64,000 bases of DNA from Romboutsia sp. CE17 (GCF_012317385.1 NZ_CP051144.1:1860001-1924000), one strand, 5' to 3'; positions 1-10,873 are shown, counted from the first letter of the stretch. Notes: generated by a model from the letters alone, not told the origin. Program-made: numbers and translations.

Positions 1-1745
1 GTTTCATCAATAATCTTAGTTATAACCTTACCACCTGGTCCTATAACGTCTCTTATCTTATCTGGGTTTATATTCATTGTTATTATCTTAGGCGCGTACT
101 TAGATAATTGTGGTTTTGGAGCATCTATAGTCTTTCTCATTTCATTTAAGATATGAAGTCTACCAACTCTAGCTTGCTCAAGTGCAGTTTTTAATATATT
201 TTCATCTATACCATTTATTTTTATATCCATTTGTATAGCTGTTATACCATGCTCTGTACCTGCAACCTTAAAGTCCATGTCCCCTAAGTGGTCTTCCATA
301 CCTTGTATATCTGAAAGTATTGCTACTTTATCATCGTCTTTTATAAGACCCATTGCTATTCCTGCAACCATGTCTTTAATTGGAACACCTGCATCTAATA
401 GTGATAATGTTGATCCACAAACTGACCCTTGAGAAGTTGATCCATTTGAGCTTAATACCTCAGAAACTAATCTTATAGCATAAGGGAATTCTTCTTTAGA
501 AGGTATTACTGGAACTAACGCTCTCTCTGCTAAAGCTCCATGTCCGATTTCTCTTCTTCCTGGACCTCTTGATGGTCTAGCTTCACCAACACTATATGCT
601 GGGAAGTTATAGTGGTGCATATATCTCTTATTTTCTTCTTCATCTAGGCCATCTAATATTTGAACATCTCCTAAAGCCCCTAATGTAGTTATAGTCATTA
701 CTTGAGTTTGACCTCTTGTAAATAAACCAGATCCATGAGCTCTTGGTATAAATCCATTATCACACCATATTGGTCTTATTTCATCTAATTTTCTATTATC
801 TGGTCTTATCGCTTCATGAGTTATAAGCATTCTAACAGATTCCTTTATTATAGATTGAAGAACTTCTTCAATATCAGAACCGAACTCATCAACTATTTCT
901 TCAAAATGAGCAAGAGTTTCTTCTCTTACTTCATCCATTTTTTGTTGTCTTTCAAGCTTTTCAACAGTTCTTACTGCCTCTTTCATTTTATCAGTTGCAA
1001 ATTTACGAACAGCTTCTTCTACATCAGCATCTACCTTATGTAATTCAACTTCCATCTTTTCTTTTCCAACTTGTGCAGTTATTTCTTCTATGAAAGTTAC
1101 TATTTTCTTTATTTCTTCATGAGCAAATAATATAGCCTCTAACATTAAGCTTTCAGGTATTTCTTCTCCACCAGCTTCAACCATCATTATTGCATCTTTA
1201 GTTCCCGATACAACTAAATGAAGAGAACTTTTTTCTCTTTGTTCTGCAGTTGGATTTACAACTAAAGCTCCATCAACAAGTCCTACTAAAACAGATCCTG
1301 TAGGTCCATTGAATGGTATATCTGATATAGATAACGCTACTGAAGAACCTATCATAGATACTATATCAGGAGTACAATCTTGATCTACTGAAAGTACAGT
1401 AGCAACAACTTGTACATCATTTCTAAATCCTTTTGGAAATAAAGGTCTTATCGGTCTATCTATTAATCTAGAAGTTAATATTGCCTTTTCTGAAGGCTTA
1501 CCTTCCCTCTTTAAAAATCCACCTGGTATTTTTCCAACTGAATATAATTTTTCTTCATAATCAACACTAAGTGGGAAGAAATCTATACCATCTCTTGGTT
1601 TTGCTGATTTTGATACGTTTACCATAACCATAGTTTCTCCGTATCTAAGTATAGCACTACCAGCTGCTAATTCAGCTATTTTTCCTATTTCAACAGAAAG
1701 CTCTCTTCCTGCCAAATCCATTTTGAAAATTTTATGTTCAAACAT
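1..1745 (-). CDS. pnp: Polyribonucleotide nucleotidyltransferase (PNPase), 3' end outside window
   Basis: About 581 N-terminal residues are present, read from an ATG at 1745 behind the strong site GAGGAGGTACAAG. The translation begins [20 protein letters not shown] and shows both RNase PH-like core repeats. Near the truncation it reaches a KH-domain GxxG (VIGPGGKVI), so most of the KH domain and all of the S1 domain lie beyond base 1. PNPase degrades RNA 3' to 5' with phosphate in the cytoplasm, with an RNA degradosome-type role. It lies downstream of rpsO on the same strand, the usual bacterial rpsO-pnp order, but here a DegV gene sits between them. The identification is secure; only the C terminus is missing. 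Confidence 0.97.
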   Translation of the reverse strand, partial: MFEHKIFKMDLAGRELSVEIGKIAELAAGSAILRYGETMVMVNVSKSAKPRDGIDFFPLSVDYEEKLYSVGKIPGGFLKREGKPSEKAILTSRLIDRPIRPLFPKGFRNDVQVVATVLSVDQDCTPDIVSMIGSSVALSISDIPFNGPTGSVLVGLVDGALVVNPTAEQREKSSLHLVVSGTKDAIMMVEAGGEEIPESLMLEAILFAHEEIKKIVTFIEEITAQVGKEKMEVELHKVDADVEEAVRKFATDKMKEAVRTVEKLERQQKMDEVREETLAHFEEIVDEFGSDIEEVLQSIIKESVRMLITHEAIRPDNRKLDEIRPIWCDNGFIPRAHGSGLFTRGQTQVMTITTLGALGDVQILDGLDEEENKRYMHHYNFPAYSVGEARPSRGPGRREIGHGALAERALVPVIPSKEEFPYAIRLVSEVLSSNGSTSQGSVCGSTLSLLDAGVPIKDMVAGIAMGLIKDDDKVAILSDIQGMEDHLGDMDFKVAGTEHGITAIQMDIKINGIDENILKTALEQARVGRLHILNEMRKTIDAPKPQLSKYAPKIITMNINPDKIRDVIGPGGKVITKIIDE

Positions 1746-1942
1746 TAATGCTTGTACCTCCTCTTTTACTAAAACCGCTTTTTTATCCTAATTTATATCT
1801 TATCAAAAATACTATAAATTAACAATATAAAACTCAACTTATGACTTTTATTATGCTTTTAAGTAATTATAAGATATTTGTTTAATATCGAAACTTATAC
1901 ATTTGTATATTATTTGCTTTTTCGGATAAATATAATCATAAT

Positions 1943-2782
1943 CTAATAAGAGCAACTAATTGCAAGTATATCTGGCCCAGTATGAGAACATATACAAGCA
2001 CCACCTCTTGTAAAATATAACTTTTTACATTTTATCTTAGTTTGGACTTCTTGCTTTAATTTCTCAAAATCATCTAGATTATCTCCGCAACCTATTATGA
2101 TATTTTTATCTTCTAAAGTATCATATTTATCTATAATTAATTTTACTAATTCATGTATTGTGTGCTTTTTACCTCTTACCTTAGAATGTATAAATATATT
2201 CGCATCTTCTACGGTAAATATAGGTTTAATTTTCAACATATTACCTATTGTAGCAGTCGCAAGTGATGCTCTTCCACTTCTTTGTAAATATTCAAGAGTA
2301 TCAGGAACAAAAAATAAACTTACAGAACTTCTTAATCCTTCTAATTCATTTATTAACTCTTCAGCTGTTATCTCTTTATTATTTTCAATAAGCTCACAAG
2401 CCTTAACCACAAATTGTGCACTTCCTAGTGATAATGTTAATGTGTCAAAAACATGTATATCACCCTCTGTGTCATTCTTTGCCATTACAGCACTTTGATA
2501 TGTTCCAGAAGATTTAGAGGAACCATTTATACAAACTATAGAATATTCATCTTTATATTTATCAAATGCTTCTTTAAATTGAATATATGTAGCTTGAGAT
2601 GTTTTTGGAACTTCAGTTTTTTCTTTCATTCTTTTATAAAAATCTTCATTACTTATATCAATACCTTCTTTGTATTCCTTATCCCCTAGTATTATATTTA
2701 AAGGAATAACTTCTATATTGTATTTTTCTATTAATTCCTTTGGCGTATCACATAAACTGTCACAAATTAATTTTACTTTCAC
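1943..2782 (-). CDS. DegV family fatty-acid-binding protein
   Basis: A 279-residue protein of normal DegV length. The N terminus (MKVKLICDSLCDTPKELIEK) has the conserved D-S-x-C-D opening, followed by IPLNIILGDKEYKEGIDIS and the TSQ motif near residue 61 that contacts the bound fatty acid. A GSAQ segment and FVPDTLEYLQRSGR at about residues 155-170 are also typical. DegV/FakB proteins bind a fatty acid for phosphorylation by FakA. The start is supported by AGGAGGAGATATAAG. It lies between rpsO and pnp on the same strand. The ligand cannot be read from sequence. Confidence 0.93.
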   Translation of the reverse strand: MKVKLICDSLCDTPKELIEKYNIEVIPLNIILGDKEYKEGIDISNEDFYKRMKEKTEVPKTSQATYIQFKEAFDKYKDEYSIVCINGSSKSSGTYQSAVMAKNDTEGDIHVFDTLTLSLGSAQFVVKACELIENNKEITAEELINELEGLRSSVSLFFVPDTLEYLQRSGRASLATATIGNMLKIKPIFTVEDANIFIHSKVRGKKHTIHELVKLIIDKYDTLEDKNIIIGCGDNLDDFEKLKQEVQTKIKCKKLYFTRGGACICSHTGPDILAISCSY

Positions 2783-3088
2783 TTATATCTCCTCCTAAAA
2801 CTAAAGTATATATTCTTTTTTTAGATTTATCTACCTAATAAATTATTTACCCTTCAGAGCAAATATAATCATATTTATTATTAAATTTTACATTTGTACT
2901 TCTTGCTTAATTATACTATTTATTCATATAACTTACGTTCTATCATCTATTTTTATTAGTTTATACCATTATAGTTAATTATATTTAAATATTTGCAAGA
3001 TTAATTATAATTCCGCATATTAAAATTTATATATTTAATCAAAAACAGGAAGGCTTTCGCCTTCCTGTTTCGTATATAAGAAAAATAA
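2783..3088. other. Intergenic stretch between rpsO and degV
   Basis: About 306 bases without an ORF. It holds the rpsO terminator (3043-3070) and, further downstream on the minus strand, AT-rich DNA that should contain the degV promoter. No other structure was seen. Confidence 0.6.
3043..3070 (-). terminator. rpsO intrinsic terminator
   Basis: A perfect 12-bp stem AAACAGGAAGGC/GCCTTCCTGTTT with a 4-nt loop. On the minus strand the stem runs into a T-rich stretch, 19 bases after the rpsO stop codon. Confidence 0.92.
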
Positions 3089-3343
3089 TTATTTTCTTAA
3101 TCCTAATTTAGCTATTAAAGCTCTGTATCCTTCTAGGTCTCTTTCCTTTAAGTAAGCTAATAAGTTTCTTCTTCTACCAACCATCTTTAATAGACCTCTT
3201 CTTGAGTGGTGGTCTTTCTTATGAGTTTTTAAGTGGTCATTTAATTCGTTTATTCTAGCTGTTAATAAAGCTATTTGTACTTCTGGAGAACCAGTATCTC
3301 CTTCTTTTCTTCCGAATTCTTTGATTATATCAGTCTTGTTCAT
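3089..3343 (-). CDS. rpsO: 30S ribosomal protein S15
   Basis: An 84-residue protein beginning [20 protein letters not shown] with the S15 signatures [18 protein letters not shown] and [11 protein letters not shown]. It binds 16S rRNA in the central domain of the 30S subunit. A longer frame starting MEVLQ at 3358 is open, but its first codons are the Shine-Dalgarno itself (ATGGAGGTATTACAAATG), so the second ATG is the real start. A pseudoknot-like leader (3378-3412) lies upstream and a strong terminator follows. Confidence 0.97.
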   Translation of the reverse strand: MNKTDIIKEFGRKEGDTGSPEVQIALLTARINELNDHLKTHKKDHHSRRGLLKMVGRRRNLLAYLKERDLEGYRALIAKLGLRK

Positions 3344-3377
3344 TTGTAATACCTCCATATAATTTTTAATAAAATCG

Positions 3378-3412
3378 CCAATTACTAAGCATTGATTGGA
3401 GTGTTCTAATGC
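3378..3412 (-). promoter_or_regulatory. rpsO leader pseudoknot (probable S15 autoregulatory site)
   Basis: In the minus-strand transcript the order is GCATT (3412-3408), CCAAT (3399-3395), AATGC (3393-3389), ATTGG (3382-3378). GCATT pairs with AATGC and CCAAT with ATTGG, and the two helices interleave, giving an H-type pseudoknot 35 bases before the rpsO start. Ribosomal protein S15 is known to repress its own mRNA through leader structures in several bacteria. That this one binds S15 is inference. Confidence 0.6.
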
Positions 3413-3453
3413 CGAGTAAAGGTTAATTTACTTATTTATTTTATCATATAAAT

Positions 3454-4380
3454 TTATTTTTTGCAAATATACTTTTTGTAGATATAGTCAATATCAATTT
3501 TTAGCTGAGATTTTAATTCTTCTAATGAATAAAACTTTTTTTCATCCCTTATTCTTTCTAAGAATTCAAGCTTTATAGTTTTTCCATAAATATCTTCATT
3601 AAAATCTAATATATTAGTCTCTACTGATAAATCTTTACCTTCTACAGTTGGATTATATCCAATATTAGTTGCACCAAAGTATGTTTTGCCGTTTAAGTAT
3701 ACCTTAGTTGCATATATACCACATTTAGGAACAAGCATTTCATTTTCAATCTTCATATTTGCAGTTGGGAATCCTATAGTTCTTCCAAGTTGCTTACATT
3801 TAATTACTTTCCCCTCTAATTGGTAATTACGTCCTAAATACTCTTTCACTTTGTTTACACTTCCCTCAGCTATTAAATTCCTTATATAAGTGCTACTGAC
3901 CCTTATATTATTTATTTTTACGGGTTTTACAACTTCAACTTTAAAGTTATACTTAGCACCTAAAAGCTTTAATAGTTTTGCATTCCCTTCTTTATTTCTT
4001 GCAAATGTAAAATCATGTCCTACAATTACTTTTTTAGCTCTTAATTTTTCCTTTAAAATCTTTCTTGCAAAATCATCAGCTGAAATATTTGTCATCTTTT
4101 CATCAAAAGGTATATTTACTACTATATCTATACCTAAATGATTTAACTTCTTCATTTTATCTTTATCTGTAATAATATTTTTTACACTATGATTGTTAAA
4201 GTAATTAGCAGGGTGATTTGCAAAGGTGAAAACAACACTTTTAATTCTTCTTTTTTTACTACTTTCAACTGCTTTTTTTATAAGGACCTTATGTCCATTG
4301 TGTAGACCATCAAATTTTCCTATAGTGACAACACTTTCTTCTACATTATTTACATCCCATATAGATTTAATAATATCCAT
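3454..4380 (-). CDS. ribF: Bifunctional riboflavin kinase / FAD synthetase
   Basis: About 308 residues. The N-terminal nucleotidyltransferase half has the TIGKFDGLHNGHK motif and VVGHDFTFARNKEGN. The C-terminal riboflavin kinase half has YQLEGKVIKCKQLGRTIGFPTANM and GVYA/GATNIGYNPT-like segments. The enzyme makes FMN from riboflavin and then FAD. The frame opens at a GTG (4395), but GTGGGG looks like the ribosome site for the ATG at 4380, which I chose. It follows truB with a short gap, the usual truB-ribF pair at the end of the infB operon. Confidence 0.94.
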   Translation of the reverse strand: MDIIKSIWDVNNVEESVVTIGKFDGLHNGHKVLIKKAVESSKKRRIKSVVFTFANHPANYFNNHSVKNIITDKDKMKKLNHLGIDIVVNIPFDEKMTNISADDFARKILKEKLRAKKVIVGHDFTFARNKEGNAKLLKLLGAKYNFKVEVVKPVKINNIRVSSTYIRNLIAEGSVNKVKEYLGRNYQLEGKVIKCKQLGRTIGFPTANMKIENEMLVPKCGIYATKVYLNGKTYFGATNIGYNPTVEGKDLSVETNILDFNEDIYGKTIKLEFLERIRDEKKFYSLEELKSQLKIDIDYIYKKYICKK

Positions 4381-4407
4381 AATGTTTTTCCCCACTAGAA
4401 TTATAGT

Positions 4408-5313
4408 TTATATAAATATTTTATCACTTTTTAAGCTAATAGTCTTATTATCTTTTAATAACTTCCCTACACCTAAAAATATACCATCGCTATAAACTCT
4501 TACAAATTCATCATTTTCATCTAAATTATTTGTACTAAATCTTTTGCTATCTATTATTCCTCCGTTGCTGTAGTATTTTACAGCACTTTGTCTTAGATTA
4601 ACTTCTTTATAATTATTTAATACATAATCTATATCATATAAATATTTTTCTAAAATTCCATTATTATTGAATTCTTCTAATTCTTCTAGTGTAATTGAGT
4701 TTTCTAAATTAAATCTCCCTGAAGAAGTTCTTAATAAGAAAGACATATGTCCTCCACATCCTAAAAATTCTCCTATATCATGACATATACTTCTTACATA
4801 AGTTCCTTTAGAACACTTAACATAAAACATTATTTTTCTATCATTTATACTAAGTATATTTAATTCTTTTATATTTACTTTTCTAGATTTTATAACTATA
4901 TCATCAGCTTTTCCACTTCTTGCTAAATCACACATTTTTTTACCATTAATCTTTAGTGCTGAATATATTGGAGGAAATTGTTCAATTTCTCCTCTTTGAG
5001 TTTCAAAAGCTTTTTCGATGTCTTCTTTAGTTATTTTAAAATCTTCTGTTCTTTTTACTATACTTCCAGAAGAATCATATGTATCAGTTGTAATACCTAA
5101 TGTAAGCTCACAAATATATGACTTATCTTTGTTTAGTATCAATTCACTTACCTTTGTCGCTTTTCCTATACATATAGGTAGTACCCCTGATGCATCTGGA
5201 TCAAGGGTACCTGTATGGCCAACTTTTTTAGTATTTAAAATTCTTCTAACTCTGCTAACTACATCATGAGATGTCATGCCTGTAGGCTTTAATATATTTA
5301 TTATTTTATTCAT
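4408..5313 (-). CDS. truB: tRNA pseudouridine(55) synthase
   Basis: About 301 residues starting MNKIINILKPTGMTSHDVVS, with the catalytic GHTGTLDPDASGVLP motif (Asp at about residue 40) and a C-terminal extension of the PUA-like type. It isomerises U55 in the T-loop of tRNAs. An in-frame GTG lies three codons earlier, but AAGGTG spans it and serves better as ribosome site for the ATG at 5313. It is positioned between nrnA and ribF in the infB operon. Confidence 0.95.
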   Translation of the reverse strand: MNKIINILKPTGMTSHDVVSRVRRILNTKKVGHTGTLDPDASGVLPICIGKATKVSELILNKDKSYICELTLGITTDTYDSSGSIVKRTEDFKITKEDIEKAFETQRGEIEQFPPIYSALKINGKKMCDLARSGKADDIVIKSRKVNIKELNILSINDRKIMFYVKCSKGTYVRSICHDIGEFLGCGGHMSFLLRTSSGRFNLENSITLEELEEFNNNGILEKYLYDIDYVLNNYKEVNLRQSAVKYYSNGGIIDSKRFSTNNLDENDEFVRVYSDGIFLGVGKLLKDNKTISLKSDKIFI

Positions 5314-5323
5314 TAAAATCACC

Positions 5324-6307
5324 TTAAATCTCTTTTAGAACAGCTTCTAGGATTTTTTTCTTAGCATTTTCCACAGTATCATATATAGTACAGCCTGCAG
5401 CTCTTATATGTCCACCACCATTAAAACCTTGAGCAATCTTACTAACGTTTACATAGTTTTTAGACCTTAAACTAACCTTAACTTCATTTTCTTTCTTTTC
5501 TTTTAATAAAATCCCTACTTCTACACCATCTATATCTCTTGTATAAGTAGTTACTCCATCAACATCATTGAAACTCATGTTATTTCTTTGTAACATATCT
5601 ATAGTTAAGTTTATACATGCTATTTTAGTATCTATTATCTCTAAAGTATTTAGTGCTTCTCCCAATAATTTATAGTAGTTATAAGAATTACTTTGGAAAA
5701 CTCTTTGAATAATTTCATCTTTTCTAGCTCCTAAAGATAATAACTCTTTAGCCATTTCAAAACTACTTGGGTGTGTACTTGAGTAAGAGAAATTGCCTGT
5801 ATCAGTTACAAGACCTGTATAAAGAGCAGTTGCTATTTCTTCATTTATAATACTTATATTTTCTCTTTCATTTAATCTAGACAATAAGTTATACACTAAC
5901 TCACTAGTAGATGAAGCATCAGCATCTATATAGTTTAAATCTCCATAAGCATCATTACTTGCATGATGATCTATACAGATTATTTTCTTAGCATTATTCT
6001 TAATTTCTTCACTTACACAAACTCTCGATTTATCTCCACAATCTAGGGCTATTAAATTATATTTATCTATATTTAATATGTTAAAATCTGCTGAACTTAA
6101 TCTATTTACTTTATCTACTAAAAATCTAAGATTAAGGGGAGCATTATCATCTAATACATAATATACATTTTTCCCTAATTTCTGTAGAGCATAATATATT
6201 CCAAGTGTTGAGCCTATATTATCACCATCTGGACTAATATGAGAAGTAACGACAAAGTCGTTACTTCCTTTTATAAAATCTATAATATTATCAATATTAG
6301 TTATCAT
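5324..6307 (-). CDS. nrnA: DHH-family bifunctional oligoribonuclease / pAp phosphatase (NrnA type)
   Basis: About 327 residues. Motifs are SHISPDGDNIGS (DHH motif I), ALDCGD, CIDHHASN (the DHH triad), TGLVTDTGNF and the DHHA1-type GGGHIRAAG near the C terminus. Enzymes of this family degrade nano-RNA and dephosphorylate pAp. The frame is open to 6337, but AAGGATGAGGAAT supports the ATG at 6307, which overlaps the last codons of rbfA (translational coupling). Operon order rbfA-nrnA-truB-ribF is conserved in Firmicutes. Confidence 0.93.
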   Translation of the reverse strand: MITNIDNIIDFIKGSNDFVVTSHISPDGDNIGSTLGIYYALQKLGKNVYYVLDDNAPLNLRFLVDKVNRLSSADFNILNIDKYNLIALDCGDKSRVCVSEEIKNNAKKIICIDHHASNDAYGDLNYIDADASSTSELVYNLLSRLNERENISIINEEIATALYTGLVTDTGNFSYSSTHPSSFEMAKELLSLGARKDEIIQRVFQSNSYNYYKLLGEALNTLEIIDTKIACINLTIDMLQRNNMSFNDVDGVTTYTRDIDGVEVGILLKEKKENEVKVSLRSKNYVNVSKIAQGFNGGGHIRAAGCTIYDTVENAKKKILEAVLKEI

Positions 6308-6683
6308 ATTCCTCATCCTTATGCACTGATTCTTCATTATTCTTTGAAGTAACTTGCTTTATAAGATTATCCATGTACATACCCTTTTTAATTGAATCAT
6401 CAACTTTGAATATTATTTGTGGAGTATGTCTTAACTTTACATTTCTACTTACTTCTCTTCTTACATAGTTTACAGCACTTTTAAGTCCTGTTAAAGTCGA
6501 TTCTTCATCTCCACCTAGGATACTCACATATACATATGCATAACTTAAGTCATTAGTAACTTCTACATCAGTTACACTAACCATAGATGTTATTCTAGGA
6601 TCTTTGATTCCACTAATAAGCATATTACTTATTACTTTTCTTATTTCCTCTGCTATTCTTCTTGTTCTATTGTATGATGCCAT
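6297..6683 (-). CDS. rbfA: Ribosome-binding factor A
   Basis: A 128-residue protein, typical for RbfA, with MASYNRTRRIAEEIRKVIS, KDPRI and the KH-like core ending LRHTPQIIFKVDDSI. It assists late 30S maturation at the 5' end of 16S rRNA. It sits directly after infB and its stop overlaps the start of nrnA. Confidence 0.95.
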   Translation of the reverse strand: MASYNRTRRIAEEIRKVISNMLISGIKDPRITSMVSVTDVEVTNDLSYAYVYVSILGGDEESTLTGLKSAVNYVRREVSRNVKLRHTPQIIFKVDDSIKKGMYMDNLIKQVTSKNNEESVHKDEEYDN

Positions 6684-6701
6684 AATATCGACCTTCTTTT
6701 A

Positions 6702-8648
6702 CTATTTTAATTTTCTTTCTACTTCTTTAGTTATATAGGCTTCTACCATGTCGCCTTCTTTTAAGTCATTATAGTTTACAAAGCTTAAACCACACTCGTA
6801 ACCATTATTAACTTCTTTTACGTCATCTTTAAATCTTCTTAGTGCAGCAATTTCACCATCATGGATTATTATTCCATCTCTAACTATTCTTGCTTTTCCA
6901 CCTCTAAGTATCTTACCACTAGTTACATAGCATCCTGCTATTGTACCAACTCCAGATATCTTGAATATTTCTCTAACTTCTGCTTTACCTGTATCTTCAT
7001 CTCTATATTCAGGATCTAACATACCTGTCATAGCTGCTTGAACGTCTTCTATAGCTTTGTATATTATAGTATATGTTCTAACATCAACATTTTCCTTCTT
7101 AGCTACTTCTTCAGCTCCTGGAACTGGTCTTACATTGAATCCTATTATTATTGCATTAGATGCTGTTGCAAGCATTACATCAGATTCATTTACTGCACCT
7201 ACACCACAGTGAATTACTCTAACAGCAACTTCTTCATTAGATAACTTTTCTAATGATTGCTTAACAGCTTGAGCAGAACCTTGAACATCTGCCTTTATAA
7301 CTATGTTCAGATCTTTTACATCTCCATCATTCATATGAGAGAAGAAATCATCAAGTGACATTCTTTGATTAGACTTTAACATCTCTTCTCTAGCTATTTG
7401 TTGTCTCTTTTCAGCAACATTTCTAGCTATTTTATCACTTGGAACTGCAACGAACTGATCTCCACCTTGTGGAACTTCAGATAAACCTAATATTTCCACT
7501 GCTGTAGAAGGCCCTGCAGCTTTAACTCTCTTACCTTTAGAGTTTATCATTGCTCTTACTTTACCACTTGCAAGTCCTGCAACTATTGGATCTCCAACCT
7601 TTAAAGTTCCTCCTTGAACAAGAACTGTAGCAACTGGACCTCTACCTTTATCAAGTTGCGCTTCTATAACAGTACCTACTGCTCTTTTGTTAGGATTAGC
7701 TTTTAGTTCTTCCACTTCTGAAACTAATAATATCATTTCTAATAATGTATCTATACCAGTTTTTTGTCTAGCTGATACTGGAACTGCTATAACATCTCCA
7801 CCCCAGTCTTCAACTAATAATCCTTGATCAGCTAATTCTTGCTTAACTTTATCAGGATTTGCAGCTGGCTTATCTATTTTATTTATAGCTACTATTAATG
7901 GTACTTCTGCTGCCTTGGCATGGTTTATAGCTTCTACTGTTTGAGGCATTATACCGTCATCTGCTGCAACAACAAGTATCGCTATATCTGTAACCTGTGC
8001 TCCTCTAGCTCTCATTGATGTGAAAGCCTCATGGCCTGGAGTATCTAAGAATACTATTTTTTGACCATTAACTGAAACTTCTGAAGCACCTATGTGTTGA
8101 GTTATTCCTCCTGCTTCTCCTCTAGTTACGTTAGTTGATCTTATTGCATCTAATAAAGAAGTTTTACCATGGTCAACGTGTCCCATTACTGTTACAACTG
8201 GTGGTCTTGGTAATAAATCCTCTTCTTTATCTTCTTCTATTTCCATTAAAGCATCTATTTCTAATAACTCCTCTTCTTCATCTACTGTAGAAGTTAATAA
8301 TGTATATCCATACTCTTTAACTACTAATGAAGCTATTTCTTCACTTACTTCTTGGTTTATACTAGCCATAGTTCCCATTTTCATAAGCTTCATGATTACT
8401 TCAGAAGCAGAAACTTCTAAAGCATTTGCTATTTCTTGAACTGTTAGTTTTCCAGTTATTGTAACTGTAGGACCATCATTAGTTAAAGCTTCTTCTCCTA
8501 CTAACTCAGATAATAATTCTACATCATCATTGTCTATTTCAGCATTTTCATTTTCTACATGTATTTCTAATTCTCTTAATTTCGCTATTACGTCCTCATT
8601 TGACATTCCTAGCTTTTCTGCTATTTGGTATACTCTTGTTTTTGACAC
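6702..8648 (-). CDS. infB: Translation initiation factor IF-2
   Basis: 648 residues, a short clostridial-type IF-2. The N-terminal IF2_N repeats ([20 protein letters not shown] and [15 protein letters not shown]) are followed by an acidic linker and the GTPase domain with [12 protein letters not shown] (G1), GGITQHIGA (G2), DTPGHEAF (G3) and NKIDKP (G4). The C-terminal half ends in the fMet-tRNA binding domain. The start is a GTG at 8648 behind TAGGGGGTGATCTT. It delivers initiator tRNA to the ribosome. Confidence 0.97.
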   Translation of the reverse strand: MSKTRVYQIAEKLGMSNEDVIAKLRELEIHVENENAEIDNDDVELLSELVGEEALTNDGPTVTITGKLTVQEIANALEVSASEVIMKLMKMGTMASINQEVSEEIASLVVKEYGYTLLTSTVDEEEELLEIDALMEIEEDKEEDLLPRPPVVTVMGHVDHGKTSLLDAIRSTNVTRGEAGGITQHIGASEVSVNGQKIVFLDTPGHEAFTSMRARGAQVTDIAILVVAADDGIMPQTVEAINHAKAAEVPLIVAINKIDKPAANPDKVKQELADQGLLVEDWGGDVIAVPVSARQKTGIDTLLEMILLVSEVEELKANPNKRAVGTVIEAQLDKGRGPVATVLVQGGTLKVGDPIVAGLASGKVRAMINSKGKRVKAAGPSTAVEILGLSEVPQGGDQFVAVPSDKIARNVAEKRQQIAREEMLKSNQRMSLDDFFSHMNDGDVKDLNIVIKADVQGSAQAVKQSLEKLSNEEVAVRVIHCGVGAVNESDVMLATASNAIIIGFNVRPVPGAEEVAKKENVDVRTYTIIYKAIEDVQAAMTGMLDPEYRDEDTGKAEVREIFKISGVGTIAGCYVTSGKILRGGKARIVRDGIIIHDGEIAALRRFKDDVKEVNNGYECGLSFVNYNDLKEGDMVEAYITKEVERKLK

Positions 8649-8671
8649 AAGATCACCCCCTATTGAATTTT

Positions 8672-8980
8672 TTATTTTAAAAGTTCTACTATTTTATTGG
8701 CAAAGCCATCATCTTTAACACCGATTACTGCTCTTGGTGCTTTTCCGATTGCAAAACCTAATTGTAACTTTGTTGAAAAATATGCATAAGGCACATTTCT
8801 ATATGAGCTTTTATCTTTAAAAAGCTTTTTAGTATTATTAGATGCATCTTCTGCAACTATTACTACTTTAACATTTCCTCTTTTTAACTCTAATAAAGTT
8901 GAGTCGTCTCCAGAAACTATTTTTCCAGCACGCGTTGCAAGACCTAAATATGAATATATTTTTTCTTCATTATTTTTCAT
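8672..8980 (-). CDS. ylxQ: L7Ae-family RNA-binding protein YlxQ
   Basis: A 102-residue L7Ae/L30e-fold protein: [16 protein letters not shown] near the N terminus, [14 protein letters not shown], and a C-terminal [16 protein letters not shown]. Such proteins bind kink-turn RNA. The start overlaps the end of rnpM by 11 bases and the gene precedes infB, the normal nusA-ylxR-ylxQ-infB order. Confidence 0.93.
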   Translation of the reverse strand: MKNNEEKIYSYLGLATRAGKIVSGDDSTLLELKRGNVKVVIVAEDASNNTKKLFKDKSSYRNVPYAYFSTKLQLGFAIGKAPRAVIGVKDDGFANKIVELLK

Positions 8981-9245
8981 ATGATTTTAACTCCACAAGC
9001 AGTTTTTCATATACCTCATCTGAAACTTCTATTTTAAAAGCTCTATTTAAAGCTTTTGTTTTTATAGCCTTTTCTAAGCACTCTACACTCTTACATATGT
9101 ATGCACCTCTACCATTAGCTCTTCCACTTTGGTCTATGAAAATTTCGCCTTCTTTATTTTTAACTATTCTCATAAGTTCTTTTTTAGAGTCTCTATCTTG
9201 ACAAACTATACATTTTCGTTGAGGTACTTTCTTTATTTTTTGCAA
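8970..9245 (-). CDS. rnpM: YlxR/RnpM family RNA-binding protein (DUF448)
   Basis: 91 residues with the family signature VPQRKCIVCQDRDSKKELMR and GRANGRGAYIC. The B. subtilis homologue YlxR was reported to bind RNase P RNA and renamed RnpM. It lies between nusA and ylxQ. The symbol follows that homologue and is not based on evidence from this organism. Confidence 0.92.
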   Translation of the reverse strand: MQKIKKVPQRKCIVCQDRDSKKELMRIVKNKEGEIFIDQSGRANGRGAYICKSVECLEKAIKTKALNRAFKIEVSDEVYEKLLVELKSYEK

Positions 9246-9260
9246 AGATATCCCTCCTTA

Positions 9261-10313
9261 CTATTCATTATCTTGAGTATCTTGAGATTCACTCTTTATA
9301 TCTATTTTCCAGTTAGTAAGCTTAGCTGCAAGTCTTGCATTTTGTCCTTCTTTACCTATTGCAAGTGATAATTGGTAATCTGGAACTACCACTAAAGCAG
9401 ATTTTTCTTCTTCATTTACATCTACTCTAACAACTTTTGATGGGCTTAGAGCTGCAGATATAAATTCAGCTGGATCTTCACTGTAGTTTATTATATCTAT
9501 TTTTTCACCTATTAACTCATCAACTATATTTTTAACTCTTGAACCTTTTGGTCCTACACAAGCACCTATTGGATCTATATTATCATCAACAGACTTAACA
9601 GCCATCTTAGTTCTTGAACCAGCTTCTCTAGCTAATGATTTAATTTGAACTATTCCTTCAAATATTTCTGGAACTTCAAACTCGAATAATCTCTTAACTA
9701 AACCTGGATGACTTCTTGAAACTACTATTTGAGGTCCTTTATTAGTTTTCTTCACTTCTAATATATAAACCTTTATTTTTTGCCCTGCTTTATACGCTTC
9801 ATGAGGTATTTGCTCAGCTGGAGTCATAACAGCTTCTATTCTACCTAAGTTGATATATACTAGACCTTTGCTAACTCTAGCAACTTCACCAGTTACTATT
9901 TCGTTTTCTTTTTCTATAAATTCATTATATACTATATCTCTTTCAGCTTCTCTTATCCTTTGAACAACTACTTGTTTAGCTGTTTGAGCTGCTATTCTTC
10001 CGAAGTCCTTAGGTGTAACTTCATTTTCTATTATATCACCTAAATCGTAGTTTGGATTAATTCTTCTTGCTTCATATAATTCTATCTCTAAGAATGTATC
10101 ATATAAATCAGATTCATCAACTACTACTCTCTGAGAGAATACTCTAACATCTCCTTTTTCTCTATCAAATTCAACTCTTACATTTTGAGCTGAACCAAAG
10201 TTTTTCTTATAAGCAGTTAATAAAGCCTGTTCTATAGTATCTATCAGAATATCTTTATCTATGCCTCTGTCTTTTTCTAATTCATCTAATGCTTCCATAA
10301 ATTCGTGGTTCAT
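9261..10313 (-). CDS. nusA: Transcription termination/antitermination factor NusA
   Basis: About 350 residues. The N-terminal RNA polymerase-binding domain starts [20 protein letters not shown], then come an S1 domain ([20 protein letters not shown]) and two KH domains ([12 protein letters not shown] and [14 protein letters not shown]). It lacks the C-terminal acidic repeats found in Proteobacteria, as expected for a Firmicute. GGGAGG is better spaced for the ATG at 10313 than for the preceding GTG. Confidence 0.97.
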   Translation of the reverse strand: MNHEFMEALDELEKDRGIDKDILIDTIEQALLTAYKKNFGSAQNVRVEFDREKGDVRVFSQRVVVDESDLYDTFLEIELYEARRINPNYDLGDIIENEVTPKDFGRIAAQTAKQVVVQRIREAERDIVYNEFIEKENEIVTGEVARVSKGLVYINLGRIEAVMTPAEQIPHEAYKAGQKIKVYILEVKKTNKGPQIVVSRSHPGLVKRLFEFEVPEIFEGIVQIKSLAREAGSRTKMAVKSVDDNIDPIGACVGPKGSRVKNIVDELIGEKIDIINYSEDPAEFISAALSPSKVVRVDVNEEEKSALVVVPDYQLSLAIGKEGQNARLAAKLTNWKIDIKSESQDTQDNE

Positions 10314-10340
10314 CACATTTCCTCCCTAATTAATTTACCG

Positions 10341-10802
10341 TTAGAACTTTATTGCTAGTCTGATAAGTGCAACATCTTTTTTATCAAACTCAACTTCTTC
10401 ATTATCTATTATAACTTTTATTTTTTTATCTTCTGTTAATCCAACAAGTTCAGCTTCTAACTGCTTAGATCCGTTTAATGGTTTATATAATTTTATCTCA
10501 ACATCTCTACCTTGATATCTTACAAAATCTTTTTCTTTTTTTAATGGTCTATCAAGCCCTGGAGATGATACTTCTAAATAGTAGTTGTCTTTTATAGGAT
10601 CTTTTACATCTAATATTTCGCTTAGTGCTCTACTAACTACTTCACATTCATTTAGTGAAATCCCGCCTTCTTTATCTACGAAAATTCTTAGATAGTATTC
10701 TCCAGCTTCTTTTACATATTCAATATCTACAAGCTCAAAGTTATTAGAATCAATTATAGGTTGAACTAATTCTTCTATTGTAGCTTCTATACTTTTCTTC
10801 AT
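10341..10802 (-). CDS. rimP: Ribosome maturation factor RimP
   Basis: 153 residues starting MKKSIEATIEELVQPIIDSN, with the conserved ELVDIEYVKEAGEYYLRIFVD and the YYLEVSSPGLDRPL segment. It is needed for 30S assembly. It is the first gene of the rimP-nusA-rnpM-ylxQ-infB operon and has a clear AGGAGGAAAAATC ribosome site. Confidence 0.95.
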   Translation of the reverse strand: MKKSIEATIEELVQPIIDSNNFELVDIEYVKEAGEYYLRIFVDKEGGISLNECEVVSRALSEILDVKDPIKDNYYLEVSSPGLDRPLKKEKDFVRYQGRDVEIKLYKPLNGSKQLEAELVGLTEDKKIKVIIDNEEVEFDKKDVALIRLAIKF

Positions 10803-10846
10803 GATTTTTCCTCCTATTCAGTTGTAAGTTAATAGTATTAAAATAA

Positions 10847-10873
10847 AAGAGTGAGCACTACGGTCTCACTCTT
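10847..10873 (-). terminator. Intrinsic terminator between polC and rimP
   Basis: A 9-bp perfect stem AAGAGTGAG/CTCACTCTT around a 9-nt loop, with T-rich tracts on both sides. On the minus strand it ends polC transcription and separates it from the rimP operon. Confidence 0.8.
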
